Below are positions 1-6,076 of a stretch of 7,242 nucleotides of DNA, piece by piece (positions within the stretch are counted from its first letter, which is position 1; every line of letters begins with the position of its first letter). This DNA comes from SAR202 cluster bacterium. GTDB lineage: Bacteria > Chloroflexota > Dehalococcoidia > UBA3495. Location: assembly GCA_009392075.1 (NCBI GenBank), contig VFHG01000131.1, positions 1 through 7,242 on the forward strand, read 5' to 3'. The translations under genes were made by a program, and so were the position numbers. The notes beneath the pieces were generated by a model. The model did no database searches. It was not told the DNA's origin and saw nothing but the letters and a program-made list of their open reading frames with translations.

Positions 1-8
1 TCTGTAAC

Positions 9-36
9 AACCTGACTTCTGAAGTCGGTTTTTTTT
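9..36 (+). terminator. Intrinsic terminator or attenuator hairpin
   Basis: The stem AACC-(T bulge)-GACTT (9-18) pairs with AAGTC-GGTT (22-30) around a CTG loop. It runs directly into eight consecutive T residues (29-36), the classic Rho-independent form. It either ends an operon to the left of the window or acts as an attenuator in the leader of the next gene, whose start codon lies only 31 bases beyond the T tract. Confidence 0.8.
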
Positions 37-54
37 GCCCAGATTAAACCGAAT

Positions 55-59
55 AGGAG
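55..59 (+). promoter_or_regulatory. Shine-Dalgarno deciding the start of the substrate-binding protein
   Basis: AGGAG stands 8 nt before the ATG at 68. This favours that ATG over an upstream in-frame TTG at 35, which lies inside the terminator T tract and would place 11 polar residues ahead of the signal peptide. Confidence 0.8.
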
Positions 60-67
60 CTTTAAAC

Positions 68-1660
68 ATGACCTGGCGCACACGGTTTTTGGGACTGACA
101 TTTGCAATATTGGCCTTAGCTGCCATCGCATGCGATGGATCGGCTACGGCTACGCCGGTTACATCCAGCACATCGAACGCGCCCACTGAGTCGAATGCAT
201 CCACTGATCCAGCAGAAGAGCGCGTACTGAAAGTTGCTATGACGTTCTTGGATGAGGCCCCAGACCCTTATCAGGCCGGCTGGCTGGCCGTTCCTACCGG
301 CCTCGCCGAGACGTTATTCAGATTGAGCAACAACCTTAATCCGGAGCCTTGGCTTGCGTCCGGCGCGGTCCAAGTTGAGCCCACGACCTGGGAAGTGACC
401 CTACGGGAGGGAATCAAGTTCCACAACGGCGTTTTGATGGACGCCGCCAAGGTGAAGGGGTCCCTCGACTTAGCGTTGTTGCGCCGGCCGGGAACGAAAA
501 TGTTGCTGGATTTAGACCGGATTGAGGTGAAGGACCCGTTGACGGTCGTTATCCACACCAATTCGCCAAATCCCGTGTTGCCTGGACTGCTGACCAACCA
601 GAACACCAGCATAGCCGACCCGGACACCGTGCCGGCCTCGTTGGACGAATCCGCGGAACGGTCGGCGATGACCGGCCCTTACAAACTCGTATCTTTCACC
701 GCTGACCAGGAGATGAAAGTGGTCGCCCACACTGAATATTGGCAGGGAACCCCCGCCGTGGACCGGGTCGAATACGTGGCCTTCAACCAAGCCGAGACCC
801 GGCTGATCGCCCTTCAGAGCGGCGACGTCGATATCTCGATCAACCTCTCTCCTCAGGGCGCCGTGGTTGTCGGCAATGATTCGTCCCTCGACATCAAAAC
901 GGCCCCGCCTTCGGGGATGCTGTTCATGTTTGTGAACCATGAGAGCCCGGCGATGCGAGACCCGTTGGTGCGCCGGGCCGTGGCCATCGCGGTGGATCGG
1001 GAAACGATGTCAACCGGCGTGGCGGATGGCCATGCCGTACCGGCTGAAACCATGTTCCCGCCCGGATTCCTTTCATGCCAGAGCACGGCCGGATATTCCT
1101 ACGACCCAGAAGCGGCGCGGGAGCTGCTGGCTGAAGCCGGTTACAAGGACGAAGACGGCGACGGCATCGTAGAAAAAGACGGGAATAAACTGGAATTAAT
1201 CCTTCAGACCTACCCCGAACAGCCACTTCTTCCTCCGATGCTGGAGGTATTCCAATCGATGCTGAAAGACATCGGAGTGGGCGCCAAGGTCCAGATCGTG
1301 GAATGGACCCTTGCCAGCCAGGGCGGGTACGACCTGTTCGGATATAGCAACGGCACAACCACCACCGGGGACCCAGGCTGGGCACTGAACCGGCAGTTCC
1401 TGACCGGTGGAGACGAGAACCGTGGGAATTTCAGCAGCCTCGCGGTAGACGAAATCATCGGTCGGCTGTCCAGAGCTTCGGACCCGGCCCAACGGCAACA
1501 GATTGCCTGCGACGCATTGCAGGCAGGACAAGATGAGGTCGCCTTGATACCGGTGATGTTCCCGAATCGGCTATATGGGATCTCGGACTCGGTGGAATGG
1601 GCGTCGGGCCCGCACGCTGCGCAAATATATTTCATCGATTATCTGATCGGCTTTAAATAA
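68..1660 (+). CDS. ABC transporter substrate-binding lipoprotein, family 5 (peptide/nickel type)
   Basis: Extracytoplasmic receptor that captures the substrate and delivers it to the two permeases encoded next. The 530-residue product is of usual length for the SBP_bac_5 family. Residues 1-21 form a signal peptide (MTWRTR, then a hydrophobic core) ending in AIAC, so Cys22 is the likely lipidated residue. The -3 position is Ala rather than the preferred Leu. Residues 23-55 form a Ser/Thr/Ala-rich tether. The mature domain has typical family landmarks: AETLFRL, a TWEVTLREGIKFHNG block, a TGPYKL segment, an EYWQG segment, and VRRAVAIAVDRE. Near residues 361-372 a DEDGDGIVEKDG stretch resembles a calcium-binding loop, as seen in many members. 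Substrate cannot be read from sequence: peptides, nickel or a metallophore are all possible, and the overall layout recalls NikA. The stop lies one base before the permease start, indicating an operon. Confidence 0.93.
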   Translation: MTWRTRFLGLTFAILALAAIACDGSATATPVTSSTSNAPTESNASTDPAEERVLKVAMTFLDEAPDPYQAGWLAVPTGLAETLFRLSNNLNPEPWLASGAVQVEPTTWEVTLREGIKFHNGVLMDAAKVKGSLDLALLRRPGTKMLLDLDRIEVKDPLTVVIHTNSPNPVLPGLLTNQNTSIADPDTVPASLDESAERSAMTGPYKLVSFTADQEMKVVAHTEYWQGTPAVDRVEYVAFNQAETRLIALQSGDVDISINLSPQGAVVVGNDSSLDIKTAPPSGMLFMFVNHESPAMRDPLVRRAVAIAVDRETMSTGVADGHAVPAETMFPPGFLSCQSTAGYSYDPEAARELLAEAGYKDEDGDGIVEKDGNKLELILQTYPEQPLLPPMLEVFQSMLKDIGVGAKVQIVEWTLASQGGYDLFGYSNGTTTTGDPGWALNRQFLTGGDENRGNFSSLAVDEIIGRLSRASDPAQRQQIACDALQAGQDEVALIPVMFPNRLYGISDSVEWASGPHAAQIYFIDYLIGFK

Positions 1661-1661
1661 C

Positions 1662-2609
1662 GTGCAAAGTTACCTGGCGCGACGGCTCATGACTCTGCCG
1701 CTGCTCCTGCTGGGCATCTCAATCATCAGCTTTATGCTATTGAATTTTGCCCCCGGGGACGCGGCTGAGATCACCCTTCGTCGACAGAACGGGGGTGTCA
1801 CTCCTTCCCGCGAGGCAGTCGCCGAGCTGCGCCAGGAATTGGGGCTGAACGACTCACTGCCGGTGCGCTATGGCAGATGGGTCTTCAACGCCGTGCGCGG
1901 AGACCTGGGAGAGTCCTACCGCTCTGGAGGCTCAATCGCCACAGAACTTTTCCGCCGGTTGCCCGCCACGCTTTTATTAGCAGCCACTGCCCTAGCCTTA
2001 GCGGTAGCGACGGGTATCCCTCTTGGCGTCATGGCCGCAGTAAAGCGCGGGACCTGGGTTGATACCGCCTGCCGGTTGCTGGCCCTGGTTGGAGCCGCGG
2101 TTCCCAGCTACGTGCTGGCCCCGGCCCTGATGCTTCTATTCGCCGTATATCTGGACTGGCTGCCCGCCATCGGCTACGGCTCTCCCAAAACGCTGATTCT
2201 GCCGGCGGTGGCCTTGTCTTTCGGGACGATGGCCCAACTGATGCGGCTGACCAGGGCCAGTTTATTAGAGGTGTTAGGCCACGATTACATGCGAACTGCC
2301 CGGGCCAAGGGGTTGTCGGACAGTGTTGTTGTCTGGCGGCACGGCCTCAAGAACGCACTTTTGCCGGTGGTGACGGTGCTGGGGACCAGTATGGGTTACC
2401 TTCTAGGCGGCGCAGTTATCATAGAAACGATCTTTGGGTGGCCCGGTATCGGTCAATTTGTTGTAACTGGAATCTCCCAGCGGGACTACCCCGTCGTCCA
2501 GGGATTCGTGCTATATGTCGCTATACTATTTTCGCTGGTGAATCTGGCGGTCGACTTCACCTATAGGTGGCTGGACCCAAGAATTCACTTTGGCGGAACG
2601 TTCAACTGA
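1662..2609 (+). CDS. ABC transporter permease, DppB/NikB type
   Basis: Inner-membrane channel subunit of a peptide/nickel-type importer. The product has 315 residues, normal for the family. It opens with the typical short basic N-terminus (MQSYLARRL) before a first membrane segment at about 10-29. A periplasmic region with the LNDSLPVRYGRW and GDLGESYRSG blocks follows. Further hydrophobic segments lie near 100-127, 136-163, 177-193, 233-257 and 278-300, giving six in total. The cytoplasmic EAA loop that contacts the ATPase is at about 209-240 (YMRTARAKGL, later LKNALLPVV). The C-terminal LDPRI is a family hallmark. GTG is the chosen start. It has no clear Shine-Dalgarno but lies one base after the upstream stop, so translation is probably coupled. 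A later in-frame ATG (1689) would clip the basic N-terminus. Confidence 0.93.
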   Translation: MQSYLARRLMTLPLLLLGISIISFMLLNFAPGDAAEITLRRQNGGVTPSREAVAELRQELGLNDSLPVRYGRWVFNAVRGDLGESYRSGGSIATELFRRLPATLLLAATALALAVATGIPLGVMAAVKRGTWVDTACRLLALVGAAVPSYVLAPALMLLFAVYLDWLPAIGYGSPKTLILPAVALSFGTMAQLMRLTRASLLEVLGHDYMRTARAKGLSDSVVVWRHGLKNALLPVVTVLGTSMGYLLGGAVIIETIFGWPGIGQFVVTGISQRDYPVVQGFVLYVAILFSLVNLAVDFTYRWLDPRIHFGGTFN

Positions 2610-3495
2610 ACGGAGAAAATCGATCAAAAAACCGGAGGTAGGAATCCTGCAACTGCGTTCAGTGACCCTGAACACTTTACGGGCCATGCGCCGGGATCCG
2701 GGCAGCTTTCTAGGATTTGCCATCGTGGCTGTGGTTATTCTGGCGGCGTTGCTGGCCCCGTTGCTCCCGCTGGACGACCCAACGGAGTTGGACCTTAAGA
2801 GAAAATTACTTTCTCCGTCTACGGAACACCTATTAGGCACCGACCATCTGGGCCGTGACGAACTGAGCCGTCTCGTGTTTGGCGCACGGACCACGTTACT
2901 GATGTCAGCCGCGTCGTTGGTGATCATCATGACCATGGCCTCGGTCGTAGGCGGGCTGTCCGGCTACTACGGAGGTTGGGTGGACTCGGGCATGATGCTA
3001 GTGGTTGACCTGTTGCTGGCTTTCCCTGCGCTGATTCTGGGGGTGGCCGTAGCTGGCATTTTAGGGCCCAGTCTGATCAATGTGATGATCGCAGTATCGG
3101 TGGTCTGGTGGGCTAGCCACGCACGCGTTATTCGCGGAATGGTTTTGTCGGCAAGGCGGCGGGAGTATGTTGAGGCAGCCCGGGCTATCGGTGCGAGCGA
3201 CACCAGGATCGTGGTCTTTCACATCTCTCGCAATATTGTCGGGCCTTTCGTGGTACTGGCGACCCTGGACATGGGTTGGATCATCCTAGGGATTGCCGGG
3301 TTGAGCTTCCTGGGGCTGGGAGCGCAACCACCAACTCCTGAATGGGGGGCCATGCTCAACACCTCGCGTTCCTACATGCAAACATCGCCCCTACTGTTAC
3401 TTGCCCCGGGCGTCGCTATCTTCCTCCTGGTGTTGGGGTTCAACCTGCTAGGAGACGGTATAAGGGATTTATTGGACCCCACTACCTATCGCTGA
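2590..3495 (+). CDS. ABC transporter permease, DppC/NikC type
   Basis: Second membrane subunit, expected to form a heterodimer with the preceding permease. From the TTG at 2590 the product has 301 residues and overlaps the previous gene by 20 bases. It has a first hydrophobic segment at about 39-59, the family block HLLGTDHLGRDELSRLVFGA (80-99), several membrane segments, and an EAA loop (YVEAARAIGASDTRIVVFH, about 193-211). FLGLGAQPPTPEWGAML and the C-terminal DLLDPTTYR also fit DppC/NikC proteins. The start is uncertain. No Shine-Dalgarno precedes TTG 2590, whereas GGAGG at 2634-2638 is ideally placed for an in-frame CTG at 2647, giving 282 residues. No ATP-binding subunit follows, so the energising ATPases must be encoded elsewhere. 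Confidence 0.92.
   Translation: MAERSTERRKSIKKPEVGILQLRSVTLNTLRAMRRDPGSFLGFAIVAVVILAALLAPLLPLDDPTELDLKRKLLSPSTEHLLGTDHLGRDELSRLVFGARTTLLMSAASLVIIMTMASVVGGLSGYYGGWVDSGMMLVVDLLLAFPALILGVAVAGILGPSLINVMIAVSVVWWASHARVIRGMVLSARRREYVEAARAIGASDTRIVVFHISRNIVGPFVVLATLDMGWIILGIAGLSFLGLGAQPPTPEWGAMLNTSRSYMQTSPLLLLAPGVAIFLLVLGFNLLGDGIRDLLDPTTYR
2634..2638 (+). promoter_or_regulatory. Shine-Dalgarno inside the 5' end of the second permease frame
   Basis: GGAGG followed 8 nt later by an in-frame CTG (2647-2649). It suggests that initiation may occur at CTG, or that the annotated TTG at 2590 relies on translational coupling. The next ordinary in-frame starts, GTG 2662 and ATG 2686, are too far from this site. 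Confidence 0.4.
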
Positions 3496-3541
3496 TCGGA
3501 CTCACCCGGCGGGAGCATGACGCTCGAAGCTATGATTCCGA

Positions 3542-3571
3542 TTGACCATAATTATTTAAAAGGACTATCAT
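3542..3571 (+). promoter_or_regulatory. Sigma70-like promoter for the chelatase gene
   Basis: TTGACC (3542-3547) and TATCAT (3566-3571) are separated by 18 bases, with five of six consensus matches in each box and an AT-rich spacer. Transcription would begin near 3577-3579, leaving a leader of about 120 nt before the chelatase ATG. The position suggests the chelatase is its own transcription unit, although no terminator is seen after the permease, so readthrough is possible. Confidence 0.6.
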
Positions 3572-3589
3572 TCGGCACGGGTATGATTT

Positions 3590-3663
3590 GGTAGCCATCG
3601 GAAATTTCTTAGGCGGTGATCGAACCACTTTCGTGGTTTTCCTAAGCCCGATGACGGCCAACC
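3590..3663 (+). ncRNA. Structured 5' leader of the chelatase mRNA, candidate cis-regulatory RNA
   Basis: Three collinear perfect 6-bp helices stack around one axis. CATCGG 3596-3601 pairs with CCGATG 3648-3653, CTTAGG 3608-3613 with CCTAAG 3641-3646, and AACCAC 3623-3628 with GTGGTT 3633-3638 (TTTC loop). The 5' strand carries bulges of 6 and 9 nt, while the 3' strand has only 1 and 2 nt. GGT 3590-3592 and ACC 3661-3663 may extend the base. I do not recognise a known riboswitch class; the usual cobalamin-riboswitch core was not seen. It could sense a metal or a tetrapyrrole, bind a protein, or simply stabilise the mRNA. Confidence 0.5.
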
Positions 3664-3698
3664 TAATCGAAACCGGATTTTAGATAAACCGTCCAAAT

Positions 3699-5792
3699 AT
3701 GACTGAACAAAACTCCTTGACCCAAGCCGGCAATATAGAAGCCCGGTTCCCGTTTACGGCGATCGTCGGACAGGTCGCAATGAAAAGGGCGCTGCTGCTG
3801 AACGCCGTCAACCCCAAGATCGGTGGCGTGTTGGTGCGCGGCAAGAAGGGCACTGCCAAGTCCACGGCGGTCCGTTCTCTGGCGTCGCTGCTGCCCGAGG
3901 TCACCGTGGTCCAAGGCTGCCCGTACAACTGCAGCCCGGATGAACGCCAGGGGCTCTGCTCCCGCTGCGAGCCAGCGAACGATAGCGCTCAGACGGTTGT
4001 CCGGCAGATACCCATAGTTGACCTGCCAGTGGGCGCCACTGAGGACCGGCTGGTGGGTTCTCTAGACATCGAAGAGGCCATCAAAACCGGCAACCGGGTC
4101 TTCGAACCCGGATTGATCGCGGCCACCCACCGGGGCATCCTATATATTGATGAAGTAAACCTGCTCAACGACCATCTGGTGGACATCCTATTAGATGCCG
4201 CCGCCATGGGCCGAAACTACGTTGAGCGGGAAGGAATCTCGATCACCCATCGTTCAGAATTCATCTTGGTGGGCACGATGAACCCAGAGGAAGGTGACCT
4301 GCGGCCCCAATTGCTGGACCGCTTTGGCCTGGCCGTGGAGGTGGATGGACGGTTCTCCCTCGAAGAACGACAGGAAGTGGTCAAACGCCGCATCGCCTAT
4401 GAGGCCGATCCCCAGGCGTTCATGTCCCTGTGGCAAGGTTCCGAGGAAGAAGAGCGGGCCAGAGTCCTGCGCAGTCAGAATCTCTTGCCCAATGTAGTAG
4501 TCAGCGACGACATTCTTGAGCTGATAACTTCCATCTGCGCAGAGTACGACGTGGACGGGATGCGCGGCGACATCGTGATGTATAAGACCGCCGCGACCAT
4601 CGCCGCTTACGAGAACCGGACCGAGGTCAACGCCGAAGACGTGCGGGAGGCTGCCAACCTGGCGCTGCTGCACCGCCAACGCCGCCAACCCTTCCAGCAG
4701 CCCAACCTGGCCACCGACCAACTGGACTCAATGGTGGACGACTTCCAAAGCCAGGACCGCCAGCGGGAACCCCAAGACTCATCTCAAAATGATCAAGGAG
4801 AGGGCGACTCTGAGCCCTCGGATTTATCGACTCCAGAATTAGAACCTGGAGAGCCGGACACTGAGCCCGACCCGGAGCCTGATAACCCAGGCCCCAGTTC
4901 TTTAGGCGGGGAACAGCAGTTTGAAGTCGGCGACCCATTTTCGGTCCGGCCTCTCAACCTGAAACCGCCCGACCAGCGTTCCCGCCGCGCCTTGGGCCGC
5001 CGTAACGTCACAATCACCGACTCGACAGCAGGACGCTATGTGCGCTCGCGCATGCCTGAAGGCAAAGCGGCTGGCCTGGCATTAGACGCCACCCTACGCG
5101 CCGCCGCCCCTCACCAGGTGGAACGCCGCGCCGCCAGCGATTCCCAAATCGCGGTGCTGATTGAGCCCTGGGACATTCGCGACAAGGTCCGCGAGAGCAA
5201 GTCCGGAAGCCTGGTGTTGTTCGTGGTGGACGCCAGCGGCTCTATGGGGGCGCAGCGACGGATGGTGGCGGTGAAAGGGGCCATCATGTCCCTGCTGCTG
5301 GACGCCTACCAACGCCGCGACCGGGTTGGGATGATCTCGTTCCGGGGTACCAGCGCCAGTCTGGTCCTGCCGCCGACTAACAGTGTCGACCTGGCCCAGG
5401 TCCACCTACAAGAGATGCCCACCGGGGGGCGCACGCCCCTGAGCGCCGGGCTGTTCAAGGCCCTGGAGGTCATCGAGACCGAGCGGATCAAAGACCGTGA
5501 CGTGCTGCCCCTCCTAGTCCTCCTGTCCGATGGTCGGGGCAATGTTGCCCTGGGACAGGACTCGCCCCTGGACGAAGCCTACGCAGCCGCGGGAATCATT
5601 GGCGACGACAAGGTTCCATCCGTGGTGGTCGACACCGAGTCCGGTTTCATCAGACTTGGCATGGTCCAACCAGTGGCCGAGGCTATGGGCGCCCAGTACC
5701 TAAAGCTCGAAGACCTGCGTGCTGACAGCCTGGCCGAGGCCGTGCGCATGCAGATGCCAATCATCGGAGAGGCTCCGCCCCACGTGGATTAA
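3699..5792 (+). CDS. Fused ChlI/ChlD-type chelatase subunit (AAA+ ATPase plus VWA domain), probable cobalto- or magnesium chelatase
   Basis: ATP-driven motor subunit that works with a large CobN/ChlH-type catalytic subunit to insert Co2+ or Mg2+ into a tetrapyrrole; cytoplasmic. The 697-residue protein joins the I-type and D-type subunits. The N-terminal AAA+ module has Walker A GKKGTAKS (48-55), Walker B ILYIDEVN (147-154), the sensor GTMNPEEG (192-199) and LLDRFG (205-210) with the likely arginine finger. Cys74, 78, 87 and 90 form a CxxxC-x8-CxxC cluster. A Pro/acidic/Gln linker spans about 340-420. The C-terminal VWA domain has a complete MIDAS set: DASGS (511-515), Thr579 in GGRTPL and Asp611 in LSDGRGN. 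The conserved GRYVRSRMPEGKAAGLALDATLRAAAPHQ-type block, near residues 447-475, precedes it. ATG 3699 has no visible Shine-Dalgarno. The metal is not determined by sequence. No bacteriochlorophyll genes are near, so cobalt for cobalamin is somewhat favoured. Confidence 0.9.
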   Translation: MTEQNSLTQAGNIEARFPFTAIVGQVAMKRALLLNAVNPKIGGVLVRGKKGTAKSTAVRSLASLLPEVTVVQGCPYNCSPDERQGLCSRCEPANDSAQTVVRQIPIVDLPVGATEDRLVGSLDIEEAIKTGNRVFEPGLIAATHRGILYIDEVNLLNDHLVDILLDAAAMGRNYVEREGISITHRSEFILVGTMNPEEGDLRPQLLDRFGLAVEVDGRFSLEERQEVVKRRIAYEADPQAFMSLWQGSEEEERARVLRSQNLLPNVVVSDDILELITSICAEYDVDGMRGDIVMYKTAATIAAYENRTEVNAEDVREAANLALLHRQRRQPFQQPNLATDQLDSMVDDFQSQDRQREPQDSSQNDQGEGDSEPSDLSTPELEPGEPDTEPDPEPDNPGPSSLGGEQQFEVGDPFSVRPLNLKPPDQRSRRALGRRNVTITDSTAGRYVRSRMPEGKAAGLALDATLRAAAPHQVERRAASDSQIAVLIEPWDIRDKVRESKSGSLVLFVVDASGSMGAQRRMVAVKGAIMSLLLDAYQRRDRVGMISFRGTSASLVLPPTNSVDLAQVHLQEMPTGGRTPLSAGLFKALEVIETERIKDRDVLPLLVLLSDGRGNVALGQDSPLDEAYAAAGIIGDDKVPSVVVDTESGFIRLGMVQPVAEAMGAQYLKLEDLRADSLAEAVRMQMPIIGEAPPHVD

Positions 5793-5805
5793 GCGGCTCT
5801 ACCGC
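5793..5805 (+). other. Short hairpin directly after the chelatase stop codon
   Basis: GCGG pairs with CCGC around a CTCTA loop, starting at the base after the TAA. There is no T tract, so it is not a convincing intrinsic terminator; it may protect the 3' end or be chance. Confidence 0.25.
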
Positions 5806-5835
5806 CTCTCTGGATAACATCGCGAGCAGTACAAA

Positions 5836-5936
5836 TGTCATTCCGAGGAGTGCCGAAGGCCGACAAGGAATCCCGTTGCGTGCTGAAGCTGGGCTGATTT
5901 AAAGCAATGAGACCCTTCGCTTCTCTCGGAGTGACA
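5836..5936. repeat. Imperfect inverted repeat, MITE-like or REP-like element
   Basis: The left end TGTCATTCCGAGGA and the reverse complement of the right end, TGTCACTCCGAGAG, agree at most positions. Inside, left CCGAAGG...TTGC (to 5879) matches the reverse complement of GCAATGAGACCCTTCGC (5904-5920). A loop of about 24 nt separates the arms, so the whole element can fold as one long hairpin. No target-site duplication is obvious (left flank ACAAA, right flank GTTAT). Repeats starting TGTCATTCCGAG or TGTCATTCTGAG are, to my recollection, dispersed in several bacterial genomes including Chloroflexota. It contains no gene and may serve as a bidirectional transcription barrier between the chelatase and glyS. 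Confidence 0.65.
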
Positions 5937-5995
5937 GTTATTTGGCATGAGGAGATGCAAAAGGCCTTTAGCCCGGCTTTCAAGGCGGCCCGCCG

Positions 5996-6024
5996 TTTAC
6001 ATCACTCACTGTACTTGGTAACCT
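5996..6024 (+). promoter_or_regulatory. Possible glyS promoter
   Basis: TTTACA (5996-6001) and TAACCT (6019-6024) are 17 bases apart. The -35 matches five of six consensus bases but the -10 only three, so support is weak. It would place the transcript start near 6031, at the edge of the 20-bp palindrome. Confidence 0.25.
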
Positions 6025-6029
6025 CGATC

Positions 6030-6049
6030 GTGACCTGTTAACAGGTCAC
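6030..6049. promoter_or_regulatory. Perfect 20-bp palindrome, candidate operator or leader hairpin
   Basis: GTGACCTGTTAACAGGTCAC is exactly self-complementary. As DNA it has the form of a homodimeric repressor site. As RNA it can form an 8-bp stem with a UUAA loop, 35 nt before the glyS start codon. No T tract follows closely, so it is not an intrinsic terminator. I cannot name a regulator. Confidence 0.5.
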
Positions 6050-6070
6050 ACAACCCTTTTGCCACACCCC

Positions 6071-6076
6071 AGGAGG
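6071..6076 (+). promoter_or_regulatory. Strong Shine-Dalgarno deciding the TTG start of glyS
   Basis: AGGAGG stands 7 nt before TTG 6084. The next in-frame ATG (6096) is 19 nt away, too far for this site. The GAGGTAACC stretch (6073-6081), which includes most of the site, is complementary at eight of nine positions to GGTAACCTC at 6017-6025. Confidence 0.8.

Noticed and set aside
35..67. N-terminal extension of the substrate-binding protein from TTG 35
   Set aside because: The extension starts in the terminator T tract, lacks a ribosome binding site and would precede an otherwise normal signal peptide; ATG 68 with AGGAG is far better.
3517..3594. A 25-codon open frame after the second permease (ATG 3517, TAG 3592-3594)
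   Set aside because: GGGAG is only one base before the ATG, the frame runs across the predicted chelatase promoter, and the peptide has no recognisable features. Chance is more likely.
3623..3640. Hairpin AACCAC-TTTC-GTGGTT read as an intrinsic terminator
   Set aside because: Only two T residues follow the stem before CCTAAG, which pairs in an outer helix. There is no U tract.
3651..3683. A 10-codon upstream frame in the chelatase leader
   Set aside because: Its ATG is buried in a predicted helix and has no ribosome binding site. A leader peptide is possible but unsupported.
5960..5995. AAAGGCCTTT palindrome and GGCG-GCC-CGCC hairpin in the glyS upstream region
   Set aside because: Short, GC-driven self-complementarity with no extended pairing or positional logic; expected by chance in such sequence.
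6011..6026. T-box-like sequence TTGGTAACCTCG before glyS
   Set aside because: It has an extra A compared with the UGGNACC core, the variable base does not fit the U discriminator expected for bacterial tRNA-Gly, and there is little room or visible structure for a specifier stem upstream.
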